Assembly (NCBI RefSeq): GCF_026344005.1
Contig: NZ_JAPKNH010000009.1
Span: forward strand, 1 to 64,000
Reading direction: 5' to 3'
Source: Kaistia terrae
GTDB lineage: Bacteria; Pseudomonadota; Alphaproteobacteria; Rhizobiales; Kaistiaceae
Length of the DNA stretch: 64,000 nt
The notes below the pieces were generated by a model. The model was not told the origin of the DNA. It saw only the letters and a program-made list of their open reading frames with translations, and searched no databases. Every line of letters starts with the position of its first letter. The stretch's first letter is position 1. A program made the position numbers and the translations under genes. Shown here piece after piece: positions 43,113 to 51,707 of this stretch.

Positions 43113-43148
43113 GAAAAGCTCCCAGGCTGCTTTGCGACAGCCTGGGAG
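43113..43148 (-). terminator. Intrinsic terminator of pckA that also carries the next gene's ribosome-binding site
   Basis: On the minus strand CTCCCAGGCTG and CAGCCTGGGAG form a perfect 11-bp stem with an 8-nt loop, followed by CTTTTC. The GGGAG at the end of the 3' arm sits six bases before the GTG start of the grpB-family gene, so the folded stem would hide that site. Confidence 0.8.
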
Positions 43149-43189
43149 GGTAGCGAAGGCAACGCCCTTCGAAAAGGGACGTTACGAGA

Positions 43190-44797
43190 TCAGGCGACCA
43201 TCGCGCCGGGGGCCGCGGCGGTCACGGTGGCGTCGACATGGTCTTCGAACTTTTCAAAGTTCGTCAGGAACATGCCGACCAGCTTTGCCGCCTGCGCGTC
43301 GTAGCCGGCCTTGTCAGCCCAGGTCTTGCGCGGGTGCAGGATGTGCGGCTCGACGCCGGCCACGTCCGTCGGAACCTGGAAGCCGAAGGTGCGGTCCGTG
43401 TAGAAGCGCGCATCGTCGAGCGAACCGTTCAGGGCGGCCGTCAGCAGCGTGCGGGTCGCCTTGATCGGCATGCGACGGCCGGTGCCATAGGCGCCGCCGG
43501 TCCAGCCGGTGTTGACCAGCCAGCACGAGACGCCATGCTCGGCGATCAGGCTCCGGAGCAGATTGCCATACTCAGCCGGATGACGGGGCATGAACGGCGC
43601 GCCAAAACAGGTCGAGAACGTCGCCTGCGGTTCGGTAACGCCCTTCTCCGTACCGGCGACCTTGGCGGTGTAGCCGGAAAGGAAGTGGTACATCGCCTGC
43701 TCGGCCGTCAGCTTGGCGATCGGCGGCATCACGCCGAAGGCATCGGCGGTCAGCATGACGATCGTCTTGGGGTGACCGGCCCGGCCCGTTGCGCTCGCAT
43801 TCGGGATGAAGTCGAGCGGGTAGGCGGCGCGGGTGTTTTCCGTCCGCGAAGCGTCGTTGAAATCGATCTCGCGCGTGACGGGATCGATGCCGACATTCTC
43901 CAGCACCGTGCCAAAGCGCTTGGTGGTGGCGAAGATCTCCGGCTCGGCCTCGGCCGAGAGCTTGATCGTCTTGGCGTAGCAGCCGCCTTCGAAGTTGAAG
44001 ACGCCTTCCGGGCCCCAGCCATGCTCGTCATCGCCGATCAGCGTACGCTTGGGATCGGCGGAGAGCGTGGTCTTGCCGGTGCCCGACAGGCCGAAGAATA
44101 CGGCCGTGTCGCCATCCGGGCCGACATTGGCCGAGCAATGCATCGGCATGACGCCCTTGGGCGGCAGGGTGAAGTTCAAGTAGGTGAAGACAGCCTTCTT
44201 CATCTCGCCGGCATAGGACGTGCCAGCGATGAGGATGATGCCACGGCTGAAATCGCAGGCAATCATCGTCTCGGTCCGCGAACCGTGCCGCTCCGGATTG
44301 GCCTTGAAGCTCGGCAGGTCGAGGATGGTGAGTTTCGGCACGAAGGATTTCAGCGCAGCCTGGTCCGGGCGGATCAGCAGGTTGCGGATGAACAGCGAGT
44401 GCCATGCTTTTTCGGTGAAGACGCGCACGGCGACGGTCTCGGCCGGGTCGGCGCCGCCTTGCAGATCCTGCGCGAACAATTCGCGGCCCGACGCATGTGC
44501 GAGCATATCGGCATGAAGGGTGTCGAAATGGGCCGCGGACAACGGCTTGTTGTTGTCCCACCAGACCGCGTTCTCGGTCAGCGCGTCGCGGACGACGAAC
44601 TTGTCCTGCGGCGAGCGGCCGGTATGGACGCCGGTCTCGACGGTCAGCGCGCCATCGATCGACACCTTCGCTTCGCCGCGGCGAAGCGACTCCTCATAGA
44701 GAGCCGGTGCCCCATAGTTCCAGTAGAGACCGGCCAGCCACTTCAAGCCGAACTGATCGGCGCCATGGGCAGGGTTGCGAATGCCGTTCTCGGTCAC
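43190..44797 (-). CDS. pckA: Phosphoenolpyruvate carboxykinase (ATP)
   Basis: Converts oxaloacetate to phosphoenolpyruvate, the entry to gluconeogenesis from C4 acids. The P-loop is [14 protein letters not shown], with a metal-binding IGDDEHGWG and the kinase-2 segment [15 protein letters not shown]. Starting at this GTG ([12 protein letters not shown]), with AGAGGAG a few bases upstream, gives 535 residues, as in the family; a longer reading upstream lacks homology. A perfect 20-bp palindrome lies about 180 bp upstream. In rhizobia pckA lies beside chvI, as here but for the intervening hugZ. Confidence 0.96.
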   Translation of the reverse strand: MTENGIRNPAHGADQFGLKWLAGLYWNYGAPALYEESLRRGEAKVSIDGALTVETGVHTGRSPQDKFVVRDALTENAVWWDNNKPLSAAHFDTLHADMLAHASGRELFAQDLQGGADPAETVAVRVFTEKAWHSLFIRNLLIRPDQAALKSFVPKLTILDLPSFKANPERHGSRTETMIACDFSRGIILIAGTSYAGEMKKAVFTYLNFTLPPKGVMPMHCSANVGPDGDTAVFFGLSGTGKTTLSADPKRTLIGDDEHGWGPEGVFNFEGGCYAKTIKLSAEAEPEIFATTKRFGTVLENVGIDPVTREIDFNDASRTENTRAAYPLDFIPNASATGRAGHPKTIVMLTADAFGVMPPIAKLTAEQAMYHFLSGYTAKVAGTEKGVTEPQATFSTCFGAPFMPRHPAEYGNLLRSLIAEHGVSCWLVNTGWTGGAYGTGRRMPIKATRTLLTAALNGSLDDARFYTDRTFGFQVPTDVAGVEPHILHPRKTWADKAGYDAQAAKLVGMFLTNFEKFEDHVDATVTAAAPGAMVA

Positions 44798-44976
44798 TGG
44801 TCTTCTCCTCTGAGAGACTCTCGCTGTTCTTGGCGAGGCCTCGCTCCGGGAAAGGGTGCGCCGCATCAGCGATGCGCACCGGCTCTGTCGACAGCGAGTG
44901 CTGCCGACAGGCCGGAACGTAGAGGATCGCATTTCGCTACTGCAACAAAAACCGCATCGCTCCAGTTATCGTGATC

Positions 44977-44996
44977 CGATTAAATCGATTTAATCG
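44977..44996. promoter_or_regulatory. Perfect 20-bp palindrome upstream of pckA, LacI-type operator
   Basis: CGATTAAATC followed directly by its own complement GATTTAATCG. The core AATCGATT fits the AANCGNTT pattern of LacI/GalR-family operators. Sinorhizobium pckA is controlled by the LacI-type regulator PckR, making this the natural candidate operator; no regulator gene lies in the window. The gap also holds an AT-rich stretch and the end of hugZ. Confidence 0.6.
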
Positions 44997-45045
44997 ACAT
45001 GACGTTAAGCAACGAGAGCGTTGTTGCTAATATTTTGACGTCCAA

Positions 45046-45071
45046 ACAAACGGAATATTCTAACTGTTTGT
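45046..45071 (-). terminator. Inverted repeat after hugZ
   Basis: ACAAAC and GTTTGT, 14 nt apart, lie about 10 bp past the hugZ stop. On the minus strand the 3' arm continues TTTGG. A weak candidate 3' end for hugZ. Confidence 0.3.
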
Positions 45072-45080
45072 GAAATAGTA

Positions 45081-45812
45081 TTATTGTTCCAGGGATCTCG
45101 CTTGTTTTGCGAAGGATTTCAGGTAGCCGCCGGCCTCGCCAACGGTGGTTGCGCGGGTCGGGAAGGGCAACCGCGCGCGCTGCGTGCTGGTGGCGATATC
45201 GATGCCCTCCGGATCGCAGCCGGTCATGCGCCAGGCGCCGCCCGGCAGGCCCAGCAACTTGATCGCGTAAAGCGCGATGGCGTCGGCGTGATCATCGTTC
45301 ATGTGCTCGACGACCATCTTCTCGCCGTCGAGAAGGTCCTTGCAGTCGGAGAGATCCAGAATGAGGTCCTTGGCCGGCACCTGCGCGATGTTGCCGAAGC
45401 CGGCGACGAGATGCGAGCTGACCACGTTCATCACATAGTGATGGAAGCCGGGCAGGGCGGAAGCGCGAGCGGCCTTGCCCTGGTGCAGCGCATAGCGCCA
45501 GGCGGCATGCTCGTCATCGGTGCGCTCGACCGTACCGACCAGGGTGATGCGCGCGCCGGCCAGCGGGTTGCCTGTCTCGCCGCCGGGGGCGACCAGCAGC
45601 ACCGAGGCGCGCGGATCGCGCTTCAGATTGTGGGTGTGGACGGCGAGGTCGGAGAGGCTGAAAATCGGGCGTCCGTCGGTCATGGTCGCCATGGTGGCCA
45701 GCGTCGCGAACGGATTGCCGGCTTCATCCAGGGTCGCCAGGCTTCCTGCGATGGTGCTGCGGATGACGGCGCGACCGGTTGCGACCGGATCGAAGGGAGT
45801 ATTTTCGAGCAT
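45081..45812 (-). CDS. hugZ: HugZ-type FMN-binding split-barrel protein with DUF2470 domain
   Basis: The N-terminal 150 residues form a pyridoxamine-phosphate-oxidase-like split barrel (AGSLATLDEAGNPFATLATMAT, FSLSDLAVHTHNLKRDPRASVLL). The C-terminal domain carries VVEHMNDDHADAIALYA, the histidine-rich DUF2470 motif. This architecture is that of HugZ/HutZ haem-utilisation proteins, some of which degrade haem. Function as a haem oxygenase is inferred; other members are uncharacterised. It sits between pckA and chvI, divergent from chvI, with an inverted repeat in the shared upstream region. Confidence 0.75.
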   Translation of the reverse strand: MLENTPFDPVATGRAVIRSTIAGSLATLDEAGNPFATLATMATMTDGRPIFSLSDLAVHTHNLKRDPRASVLLVAPGGETGNPLAGARITLVGTVERTDDEHAAWRYALHQGKAARASALPGFHHYVMNVVSSHLVAGFGNIAQVPAKDLILDLSDCKDLLDGEKMVVEHMNDDHADAIALYAIKLLGLPGGAWRMTGCDPEGIDIATSTQRARLPFPTRATTVGEAGGYLKSFAKQARSLEQ

Positions 45813-45864
45813 CTTTGCCTTCCTAAAGAGTGGCGAACTGAAAAGCTGATTACCATCTACATGT

Positions 45865-45888
45865 TTCTATGTCTCTCATGGCATAGAA
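45865..45888. promoter_or_regulatory. Inverted repeat between hugZ and chvI
   Basis: TTCTATG and CATAGAA, separated by 10 bp, lie about 50 bp upstream of hugZ and 165 bp upstream of chvI. It could bind a dimeric regulator of either gene. It does not match the Irr box, the RirA iron-responsive box or a LacI-type core. Confidence 0.35.
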
Positions 45889-46051
45889 CTTTTCCGCGCC
45901 ATTGGCGTAGCGGGTTTAAATCCGTTAGGCTGCACGCCATATTTTCTGCGTATTCCTGCGACGTTTAGGCGGGGCCGGCGGCTCACGTGACACCCTCTGC
46001 CATCCGTCCGGTCAACGCCCATCCGGGGCCGCTTTCGGGAGAAGCCCATCT

Positions 46052-46762
46052 ATGCCGACGATCGCATTGGTCGACGACGATCGAAATATTCTCGCCTCCG
46101 TGTCGATCGCACTGGAGTCCGAGGGATATCGCGTCCAGACCTACACCGACGGCGCCTCCGCCCTTGACGGGTTCCAGCAGTCCCTGCCGGACCTCGCCAT
46201 TCTCGATATCAAGATGCCGCGGATGGACGGAATGGAGCTGCTCCGTCGCCTGCGCCAGCGCACCGATCTGCCGGTTATCTTCCTGACCTCGAAGGATGAC
46301 GAGATCGATGAATTGTTCGGGCTCAAGATGGGCGCGGATGATTTCATCAAGAAGCCGTTCTCGCAGCGCCTGCTGGTCGAGCGCGTCAAGGCTGTCTTGC
46401 GCCGCTTCCAGCCGCGCGAAGCCGTTGCCTCCACCACCAGCAAGGTTCCGGATGCTGCCCGCAATCTCGATCGCGGTGCGCTGTCGATGGACCAGGAGCG
46501 GCACACCTGCACCTGGAATGGTCAGCCGGTAACGCTGACCGTCACCGAGTTCCTGATCCTCTATGCGCTCGCGCAGCGCCCGGGCGTCGTCAAGAGCCGC
46601 AATGCCCTGATGGACGCCGCTTATGACGATCAGGTCTATGTCGACGATCGCACCATCGACAGCCACATCAAGCGGCTGCGGAAGAAGTTCAAGGTCGTCG
46701 ACGATGACTTTGACATGATCGAGACGCTGTACGGCGTCGGCTACCGCTTCAAGGAGGCCTGA
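46052..46762 (+). CDS. chvI: Two-component response regulator ChvI
   Basis: OmpR/PhoB-type regulator. The receiver domain (1-120) has acidic residues Asp8-Asp10, phosphoacceptor Asp52 in [11 protein letters not shown] and the conserved lysine in IKKPF. A C-terminal winged helix follows (130-236, ending [18 protein letters not shown] and [11 protein letters not shown]). With ChvG it controls envelope, exopolysaccharide and acid-stress genes in rhizobia and relatives. The ATG has GGGAGAAG eight bases upstream. Lies 26 bp before chvG. Confidence 0.94.
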   Translation: MPTIALVDDDRNILASVSIALESEGYRVQTYTDGASALDGFQQSLPDLAILDIKMPRMDGMELLRRLRQRTDLPVIFLTSKDDEIDELFGLKMGADDFIKKPFSQRLLVERVKAVLRRFQPREAVASTTSKVPDAARNLDRGALSMDQERHTCTWNGQPVTLTVTEFLILYALAQRPGVVKSRNALMDAAYDDQVYVDDRTIDSHIKRLRKKFKVVDDDFDMIETLYGVGYRFKEA

Positions 46763-46788
46763 CGCGAAGTCTGGCTGAGTAGAGAGGC

Positions 46789-48576
46789 ATGACGATCAGC
46801 ATCGAGGAGCCGACAGTAGCGCCGCGCCGGCGACCGAAACGCTTGCGCCTGCGCATGATGCGTCGTTTTCTCGGCCGCATGGTGCGCTCGATCGGGCCGC
46901 ACGCCTTCTCCAGCCTGACGCGCCGGATCATCATCCTCAACCTTGCGGCGTTGATCGTCCTGGTTTCAGGTATCCTCTATCTGAACCAGTTCCGGGCCGG
47001 ACTGATCGACGCCCGGCTGGAAAGCCTGCTGACGCAGGGCGAAATCATCGCCGGCGCGGTGGCCGCCTCCGCGACCGTCGAAACCAACAATCTGACGATC
47101 GATCCGGACAAGCTGCTGGAACTGCAGGCCGGCGAAAGCCTGGTGCCGGGCGAAAGCTCGATCGAGGGCCTCGACTTCCCGATCAATCCCGAACGCGTCG
47201 CGCCGGTGCTGCGCCGTCTGATCTCGCCGACCCGGACGCGCGCCCGCATCTATGATCGCGACGGCAGCCTGGTCGTCGATTCGCGTCATCTCTATTCGCG
47301 CGGCCAGATCCTGCGTTTCGATCTGCCGCCGGCGGATGAAGAGCCGGCGCTGTTCGATCGCATCTGGCAGTGGTTCAATGTCCATCTGCAACGTGATGAT
47401 CTCCCGATCTACCAGGAGCTCGGCGGCTCGAACGGGCGCGGCTATCCCGAAGTCGCCACCGCACTCGATGGCGGCCCGTCCTCGATCGTCCGCATTACCG
47501 ATGGCGGCGAGCTGATTGTCTCCGTCGCGGTGCCGATCCAGCGCTATCGCTCGGTGCTCGGTGTGCTGCTGCTCTCGACGCAGGGCGGCGACATCGATCA
47601 GATCGTCCATGCCGAGCGCATGGCGATCGTTCGCGTCTTCCTCGTCTCGGCCGGCGTCGTCGTGCTGTTGTCGATCCTGCTGGCCAGCACCATCGCCGTG
47701 CCGCTGCGCCGGCTTGCCGACGCGGCCGACCGCGTCCGGCGTGGTGTCACCGCCCGGCCGCAGATTCCCGACTTCTCCAATCGTCGCGACGAGATCGGCC
47801 ACCTGTCCCTGGCGCTGCGCGAGATGACCGGCGCGTTGTTCAACCGCATTGAGGCGATCGAAAGCTTTGCGGCCGATGTCAGCCATGAACTGAAGAATCC
47901 GCTGACCTCGCTGCGCAGCGCTGTCGAGACGCTGCCGCTTGCCAAGACGGCAGCCTCCAAGAAGCGGCTGAACGATATCATCCAGCATGATGTCCGCCGT
48001 CTTGATCGCCTGATCAGCGATATTTCCGATGCGTCGCGGCTGGATGCGGAACTGGCTCGCCAGGACTCGGCGCCGGTCGATGTCGCCGCCGTGGTCGAGG
48101 CCGTCGTCTCGATGGCGCGCGACACCACGCCGCCGGAGGGACCCCGCATCACGCTCGAGATTGCCGAGGCCGAGGAGGCTGACGCTTTTGTCGCTCTCGG
48201 CCATGACAGCCGGTTGGCGCAGGTCTTCACCAATCTGATCGATAACGCCCGCTCGTTCTGCCGCCCGGATGGCGCCGTGCGCGTCCTGGTGCGGCGGAGC
48301 GGCGGCTCCATCGATGTCGTGGTCGAGGATGATGGTCCCGGCATTCGCGCCGAACAGATCGAGCGCATCTTCGAGCGGTTTTATACCGATCGCCCCGAGC
48401 AGGAGGCGTTCGGCCAGAATTCTGGGCTCGGCCTGTCAATCTCCAAGCAGATCGTCGAGGCGCATCGCGGCCGGATCTGGGCGGAAAACCGGTCCAAGGG
48501 CAAGGCGACGAAAGCGGACCGCGCCGAGATCGTCGGTGCCCGCTTCACGGTGCGGTTGCCTTCGGCGACATCGTGA
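46789..48576 (+). CDS. chvG: Sensor histidine kinase ChvG
   Basis: Inner-membrane sensor. A basic cytoplasmic N-terminus is followed by TM1 (about 46-66), a periplasmic sensor domain (67-280), TM2 (281-301) and HAMP. The HisKA domain has phosphoacceptor His366 in VSHELKNPLTSLRSAVETL, and the HATPase has VFTNLIDNARSF, VVEDDGPGI and NSGLGLSIS. Related kinases are held inactive by the periplasmic protein ExoR; its gene is not in this window. The stop overlaps hprK by GTGA. Confidence 0.94.
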   Translation: MTISIEEPTVAPRRRPKRLRLRMMRRFLGRMVRSIGPHAFSSLTRRIIILNLAALIVLVSGILYLNQFRAGLIDARLESLLTQGEIIAGAVAASATVETNNLTIDPDKLLELQAGESLVPGESSIEGLDFPINPERVAPVLRRLISPTRTRARIYDRDGSLVVDSRHLYSRGQILRFDLPPADEEPALFDRIWQWFNVHLQRDDLPIYQELGGSNGRGYPEVATALDGGPSSIVRITDGGELIVSVAVPIQRYRSVLGVLLLSTQGGDIDQIVHAERMAIVRVFLVSAGVVVLLSILLASTIAVPLRRLADAADRVRRGVTARPQIPDFSNRRDEIGHLSLALREMTGALFNRIEAIESFAADVSHELKNPLTSLRSAVETLPLAKTAASKKRLNDIIQHDVRRLDRLISDISDASRLDAELARQDSAPVDVAAVVEAVVSMARDTTPPEGPRITLEIAEAEEADAFVALGHDSRLAQVFTNLIDNARSFCRPDGAVRVLVRRSGGSIDVVVEDDGPGIRAEQIERIFERFYTDRPEQEAFGQNSGLGLSISKQIVEAHRGRIWAENRSKGKATKADRAEIVGARFTVRLPSATS

Positions 48577-49025
48577 CCACGGAGATTTCCCCAACCATTC
48601 ATGGCGGCGCCGTCTGGGTCGATGGCGCCGGCGTTTTGGTGCGCGGGCCATCAGGGTGTGGAAAATCGTCGCTGCTGTTGGCGCTGTTGATGGCCGATCG
48701 ACCGGCGAGCCGGCTGGTTGCGGACGACCGCGTCGTACTCGCCGTCACCGACGGCCGGCTGTATGCCGGCGCGCCCGAGATCCTGGCCGGGCTCTTGGAG
48801 ATTCGCGGCCAGGGCCTTGTAACTGTGCCGTATTTGTCGCCAGTCTCGATCGATCTTGTCGTTGATTTCGAACCACCCGAGCAGTGTCTTCGCATGCCCG
48901 ACGCGGCGGATCAGACCGCCTCGATCGAGGGCATCGCGCTCCGCCGGCTGGTCCTTCCCATAGGTCAGGCCGACGGTTGGATACGGGTTCGCGCCGCATT
49001 GGCGTTCCGTTCAGCGATTGTCTAG
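48573..49025 (+). CDS. hprK: HPr kinase/phosphorylase, short alphaproteobacterial form
   Basis: Phosphorylates HPr on its regulatory serine. The Walker A motif GPSGCGKS is at 25-32 and the HprK signature LEIRGQGLVTV near 88-98. At 150 residues it lacks the N-terminal half of Gram-positive HprK (about 310), as is usual in alphaproteobacteria. The GTG start overlaps the chvG stop, placing the kinase in the ChvGI transcript. EIIA and HPr genes follow after a 170-bp gap. Confidence 0.9.
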   Translation: MTTEISPTIHGGAVWVDGAGVLVRGPSGCGKSSLLLALLMADRPASRLVADDRVVLAVTDGRLYAGAPEILAGLLEIRGQGLVTVPYLSPVSIDLVVDFEPPEQCLRMPDAADQTASIEGIALRRLVLPIGQADGWIRVRAALAFRSAIV

Positions 49026-49196
49026 TATCGTTCTTGTTCGTATGGAGAGCGCCCTGCTTTTTTCTTGCGTTGCGGTAGGGTTCGGTCAAGATGCGGCGCC
49101 ATGGCCGATCCTGACCGGCCGCCGGGAAAAAGCGGTCTCGACGTCTTTCAGGGCTCCCGTCGGGCTCGAACTGAGAAAAGCAGGTATTCGAAGGGC

Positions 49197-49598
49197 ATGA
49201 TCGGGCTCGTCCTTGTTACCCACGGCCAGCTCGCGACCGAATTTCGCGCGGCTCTGGAGCATGTTGTTGGCCGGCAGACGCAGATCGAAACGATCGCGAT
49301 CGGCCCCGAAGACGACATGGAGCGTCGGCGCCAGGATATCCTGGAAGCTGTGATCAGTGTCGATGACGGCAGTGGCGTCATCCTGCTCACCGATATGTTC
49401 GGCGGCACGCCCTCCAACCTGGCGATTTCCGTGATGGAAGCCGGCCGGGTCGAGGTCATCGCCGGCGTCAACCTGCCGATGCTGATCAAGCTTGCCAGCG
49501 TCCGCATCGAGAAACCGCTGGCAGATGCCGTCACCGGCGCGCAGGAAGCGGGCCGAAAATACATCAATGTGGCCAGCCAGGTTCTGGCAGGGCATTGA
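49197..49598 (+). CDS. PTS system mannose-type EIIA component
   Basis: Cytosolic phosphocarrier of 133 residues. The phosphoacceptor His9 lies in GLVLVTHGQLA, and the EIIA-Man core LLTDMFGGTPSNLAIS is conserved. No EIIB, EIIC or EIID is present here, so it likely has a regulatory role in the PTS-Ntr type chain EI-Ntr, HPr, EIIA. I chose the ATG with AAGGG directly upstream; the longer reading from 49065 extends into non-homologous sequence. HPr starts near its stop. Confidence 0.92.
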   Translation: MIGLVLVTHGQLATEFRAALEHVVGRQTQIETIAIGPEDDMERRRQDILEAVISVDDGSGVILLTDMFGGTPSNLAISVMEAGRVEVIAGVNLPMLIKLASVRIEKPLADAVTGAQEAGRKYINVASQVLAGH

Positions 49599-49603
49599 GC
49601 AGC

Positions 49604-49894
49604 ATGATCGACACCGAGACTTCCGAGTTCTATCGCGACCTGCCGATCGTCAATCGCAAGGGCTTGCATGCCCGTGCCTCGGCCAAGTTCGTGCAGTGCG
49701 CCGACGCCTTCGAGGCGTCGATCACCGTGTCGAAGGACCAGAATACGGTCGGCGGTACGTCGATCATGGGACTGATGATGCTGGCCGCCGGCATCGGCTC
49801 GTCCATCCGCGTCGCCGCCGAAGGCCCGGATGCGGAAGCGGCGCTCAATGCCATTGCTGCCCTCGTCGCCGACCGGTTCGGCGAAGAAGAATAG
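49604..49894 (+). CDS. ptsH: HPr phosphocarrier protein
   Basis: Small PTS phosphocarrier. The EI-dependent site is His22 in NRKGLHARASAKF, and the HprK target is Ser53 in GGTSIMGLMMLAAG. The ATG gives 96 residues, including a short N-terminal extension compared with E. coli HPr (85); a TTG three codons upstream overlapping the EIIA stop is an alternative. With HprK and EIIA it makes a permease-free regulatory PTS branch beside ChvGI. Confidence 0.93.
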   Translation: MIDTETSEFYRDLPIVNRKGLHARASAKFVQCADAFEASITVSKDQNTVGGTSIMGLMMLAAGIGSSIRVAAEGPDAEAALNAIAALVADRFGEEE

Positions 49895-49925
49895 CGCCGC
49901 GCCCGCTGGCTTGGTCCGAGCGCAC

Positions 49926-49941
49926 ATAAAGACATCTTTAT
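49926..49941. promoter_or_regulatory. Palindromic operator upstream of ahcY
   Basis: ATAAAGA and TCTTTAT flank a central CA, giving a 16-bp inverted repeat seven bases ahead of a promoter-like TTGCTG-N16-CTATAA (49949-49976). The site resembles operators of ArsR-family SAH/SAM-responsive regulators (SahR/SamR) found upstream of methionine-cycle genes in proteobacteria. That regulator assignment is inference. Confidence 0.55.
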
Positions 49942-50009
49942 ATCCTGATTGCTGCCCGGCGTTGTCTCGGCTATAAGCGCGACAAACTCAACGCATGGAG
50001 ATAGCCAAG

Positions 50010-51413
50010 ATGGTTGCCGCCAACGACTTCGCGATCAAGGATATCGGCCTCGCCGACTGGGGCCGCAAGGAACTCTCGATCGCCGAGACCGAGATGCCCG
50101 GCCTGATGAGCGTTCGCGCCGAATTCGGCCCGTCGCAGCCGCTGAAGGGCGCCCGGATCGCCGGCTCCCTGCACATGACCATCCAGACCGGTGTGCTGAT
50201 CGAGACGCTGAAGGCGCTCGGCGCCGACCTGCGCTGGGCCTCGTGCAACATCTATTCGACCCAGGACCACGCTGCCGCGGCGATCGCGCAGTCGGGCGTT
50301 CCGGTGTTCGCCATCAAGGGCGAGAGCCTCGAGGATTATTGGGAATACACCCATCGCATCTTCGAATGGCATGATGGCGGCGTTCCGAACATGATCCTCG
50401 ACGATGGCGGCGACGCCACGGTCCTGGTCCATCTCGGCCTGCGCGCCGAGAACGGCGACACCGCCTTCCTCGACAAGCCCGAGAACGAGGAAGAGGAAGT
50501 CCTCTTCGCCGCGATCAAGAAGCGCCTCGTTTCGAAGCCCGGCTGGTATGGCGAGATCGCCCGCTCGATCAAGGGCGTCACCGAAGAGACGACGACGGGC
50601 GTGCATCGCCTGTACGAGATGCAGAAGAAGGGCACGCTCCTCTTCCCGGCCATCAACGTCAACGACTCGGTCACCAAGTCGAAGTTCGACAACCTCTATG
50701 GCTGCCGCGAGTCGCTGGTCGACGGCATCCGTCGCGGAACCGACGTGATGATGTCGGGCAAGGTCGCCATGGTCGCCGGCTTCGGCGATGTCGGCAAGGG
50801 TTCTGCCGCCTCGCTGCGCCAGGCCGGCTGCCGCGTGCTGGTTTCCGAAGTCGATCCGATTTGCGCCCTGCAGGCGGCGATGGAAGGCTATGAGGTCACG
50901 ACGATGGATGACGCCGCTCCGCGCGCCGACATCTTCGTCACCGCTACCGGCAATGTCGACGTCATCACCCTCGACCATATGCGGGCCATGAAGGACCGCG
51001 CGATCGTCTGCAACATCGGCCACTTCGACAGCGAGATCCAGATCTCGGCGCTTCGCAATCTGAAGTGGAACAATGTGAAGCCGCAGGTCGACGAGATCGA
51101 GTTCGCCGACGGCCACCGCATCATCCTTCTGTCGGAAGGCCGCCTGGTCAATCTCGGCAACGCCACCGGCCACCCGAGCTTCGTGATGTCGGCGTCCTTC
51201 ACCAACCAGACGCTGGCGCAGCTCGAACTCTGGACCAAGCCGGGCCAGTACGAGAACAAGGTCTACACCCTGCCCAAGCACCTCGACGAGAAGGTCGCGG
51301 CGCTGCACCTGGACAAGATCGGCGTCAAGCTGACCAAGCTCAGCGACAAGCAGTCCGCCTATATCGGCGTGGCGCCGGCCGGCCCGTTCAAGCCGGACCA
51401 CTATCGTTACTGA
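50010..51413 (+). CDS. ahcY: Adenosylhomocysteinase (SAH hydrolase)
   Basis: Reversibly splits S-adenosylhomocysteine to adenosine and homocysteine, relieving methyltransferase inhibition. The NAD-binding motif [13 protein letters not shown] and the substrate segments [30 protein letters not shown] and the C-terminal KPDHYRY are diagnostic. The start giving [13 protein letters not shown] has GGAG nine bases upstream and yields 467 residues; an ATG 15 bp earlier overlaps that GGAG. Preceded by a palindromic operator and followed by a strong terminator. Confidence 0.97.
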   Translation: MVAANDFAIKDIGLADWGRKELSIAETEMPGLMSVRAEFGPSQPLKGARIAGSLHMTIQTGVLIETLKALGADLRWASCNIYSTQDHAAAAIAQSGVPVFAIKGESLEDYWEYTHRIFEWHDGGVPNMILDDGGDATVLVHLGLRAENGDTAFLDKPENEEEEVLFAAIKKRLVSKPGWYGEIARSIKGVTEETTTGVHRLYEMQKKGTLLFPAINVNDSVTKSKFDNLYGCRESLVDGIRRGTDVMMSGKVAMVAGFGDVGKGSAASLRQAGCRVLVSEVDPICALQAAMEGYEVTTMDDAAPRADIFVTATGNVDVITLDHMRAMKDRAIVCNIGHFDSEIQISALRNLKWNNVKPQVDEIEFADGHRIILLSEGRLVNLGNATGHPSFVMSASFTNQTLAQLELWTKPGQYENKVYTLPKHLDEKVAALHLDKIGVKLTKLSDKQSAYIGVAPAGPFKPDHYRY

Positions 51414-51507
51414 CGGATTAATTCGGGTCTGACGATCGGCCGCAGCGGGTCTCTACCCGTCGTGGCTAGCCAACAGGGTGAGCGCTATATTTTGAGCGCT
51501 TGCCGAC

Positions 51508-51522
51508 TTAACTGCCGGTTAA
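51508..51522. promoter_or_regulatory. CtrA box between ahcY and divL
   Basis: TTAA-CTGCCGG-TTAA followed by CC fits the full CtrA consensus TTAA-N7-TTAA, and the second half reads TTAACC as in the TTAACCAT half-site. It lies about 200 bp upstream of divL, but the ahcY terminator stands between them, so its regulatory target is uncertain. Confidence 0.5.
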
Positions 51523-51542
51523 CCACGATCATCTGATAATCC

Positions 51543-51574
51543 AAGGCCACGCGGGTCCCCCGCGTGGCCTTTTT
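51543..51574 (+). terminator. Intrinsic terminator of ahcY
   Basis: A perfect 13-bp stem AAGGCCACGCGGG/CCCGCGTGGCCTT with loop TCC is followed directly by TTT. It closes the ahcY transcript about 130 bp after its stop and separates it from divL. Confidence 0.9.
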
Positions 51575-51707
51575 CTCGTCGTCATCGGCTTCACACCGGA
51601 TTCACTCAGCCGCTACATTGGCGGAGTGATTCGCATGAGAGCCGGAGTTTCCAGTCGGCGCCGGGACGGGTCGATTTCTTTTCTCTGACGCGGAAGGGCC
51701 CTGCCGC

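Noticed and set aside
44798-44932. Upstream extension of pckA
   Set aside because: The GTG at 44797 has AGAGGAG in front and gives the normal family length; the Arg/Ser-rich extension has no counterpart in PEP carboxykinases.
44980-44993. Possible CtrA box within the pckA palindrome
   Set aside because: The TTAA elements are six bases apart, and the perfect two-fold symmetry around AATCGATT is explained better by a LacI-type operator.
51414-51707. Possible small gene between ahcY and divL
   Set aside because: No frame with a ribosome-binding site and recognisable product was found. The stretch holds a CtrA box, the ahcY terminator, a short AGCGCT inverted repeat and the divL leader.
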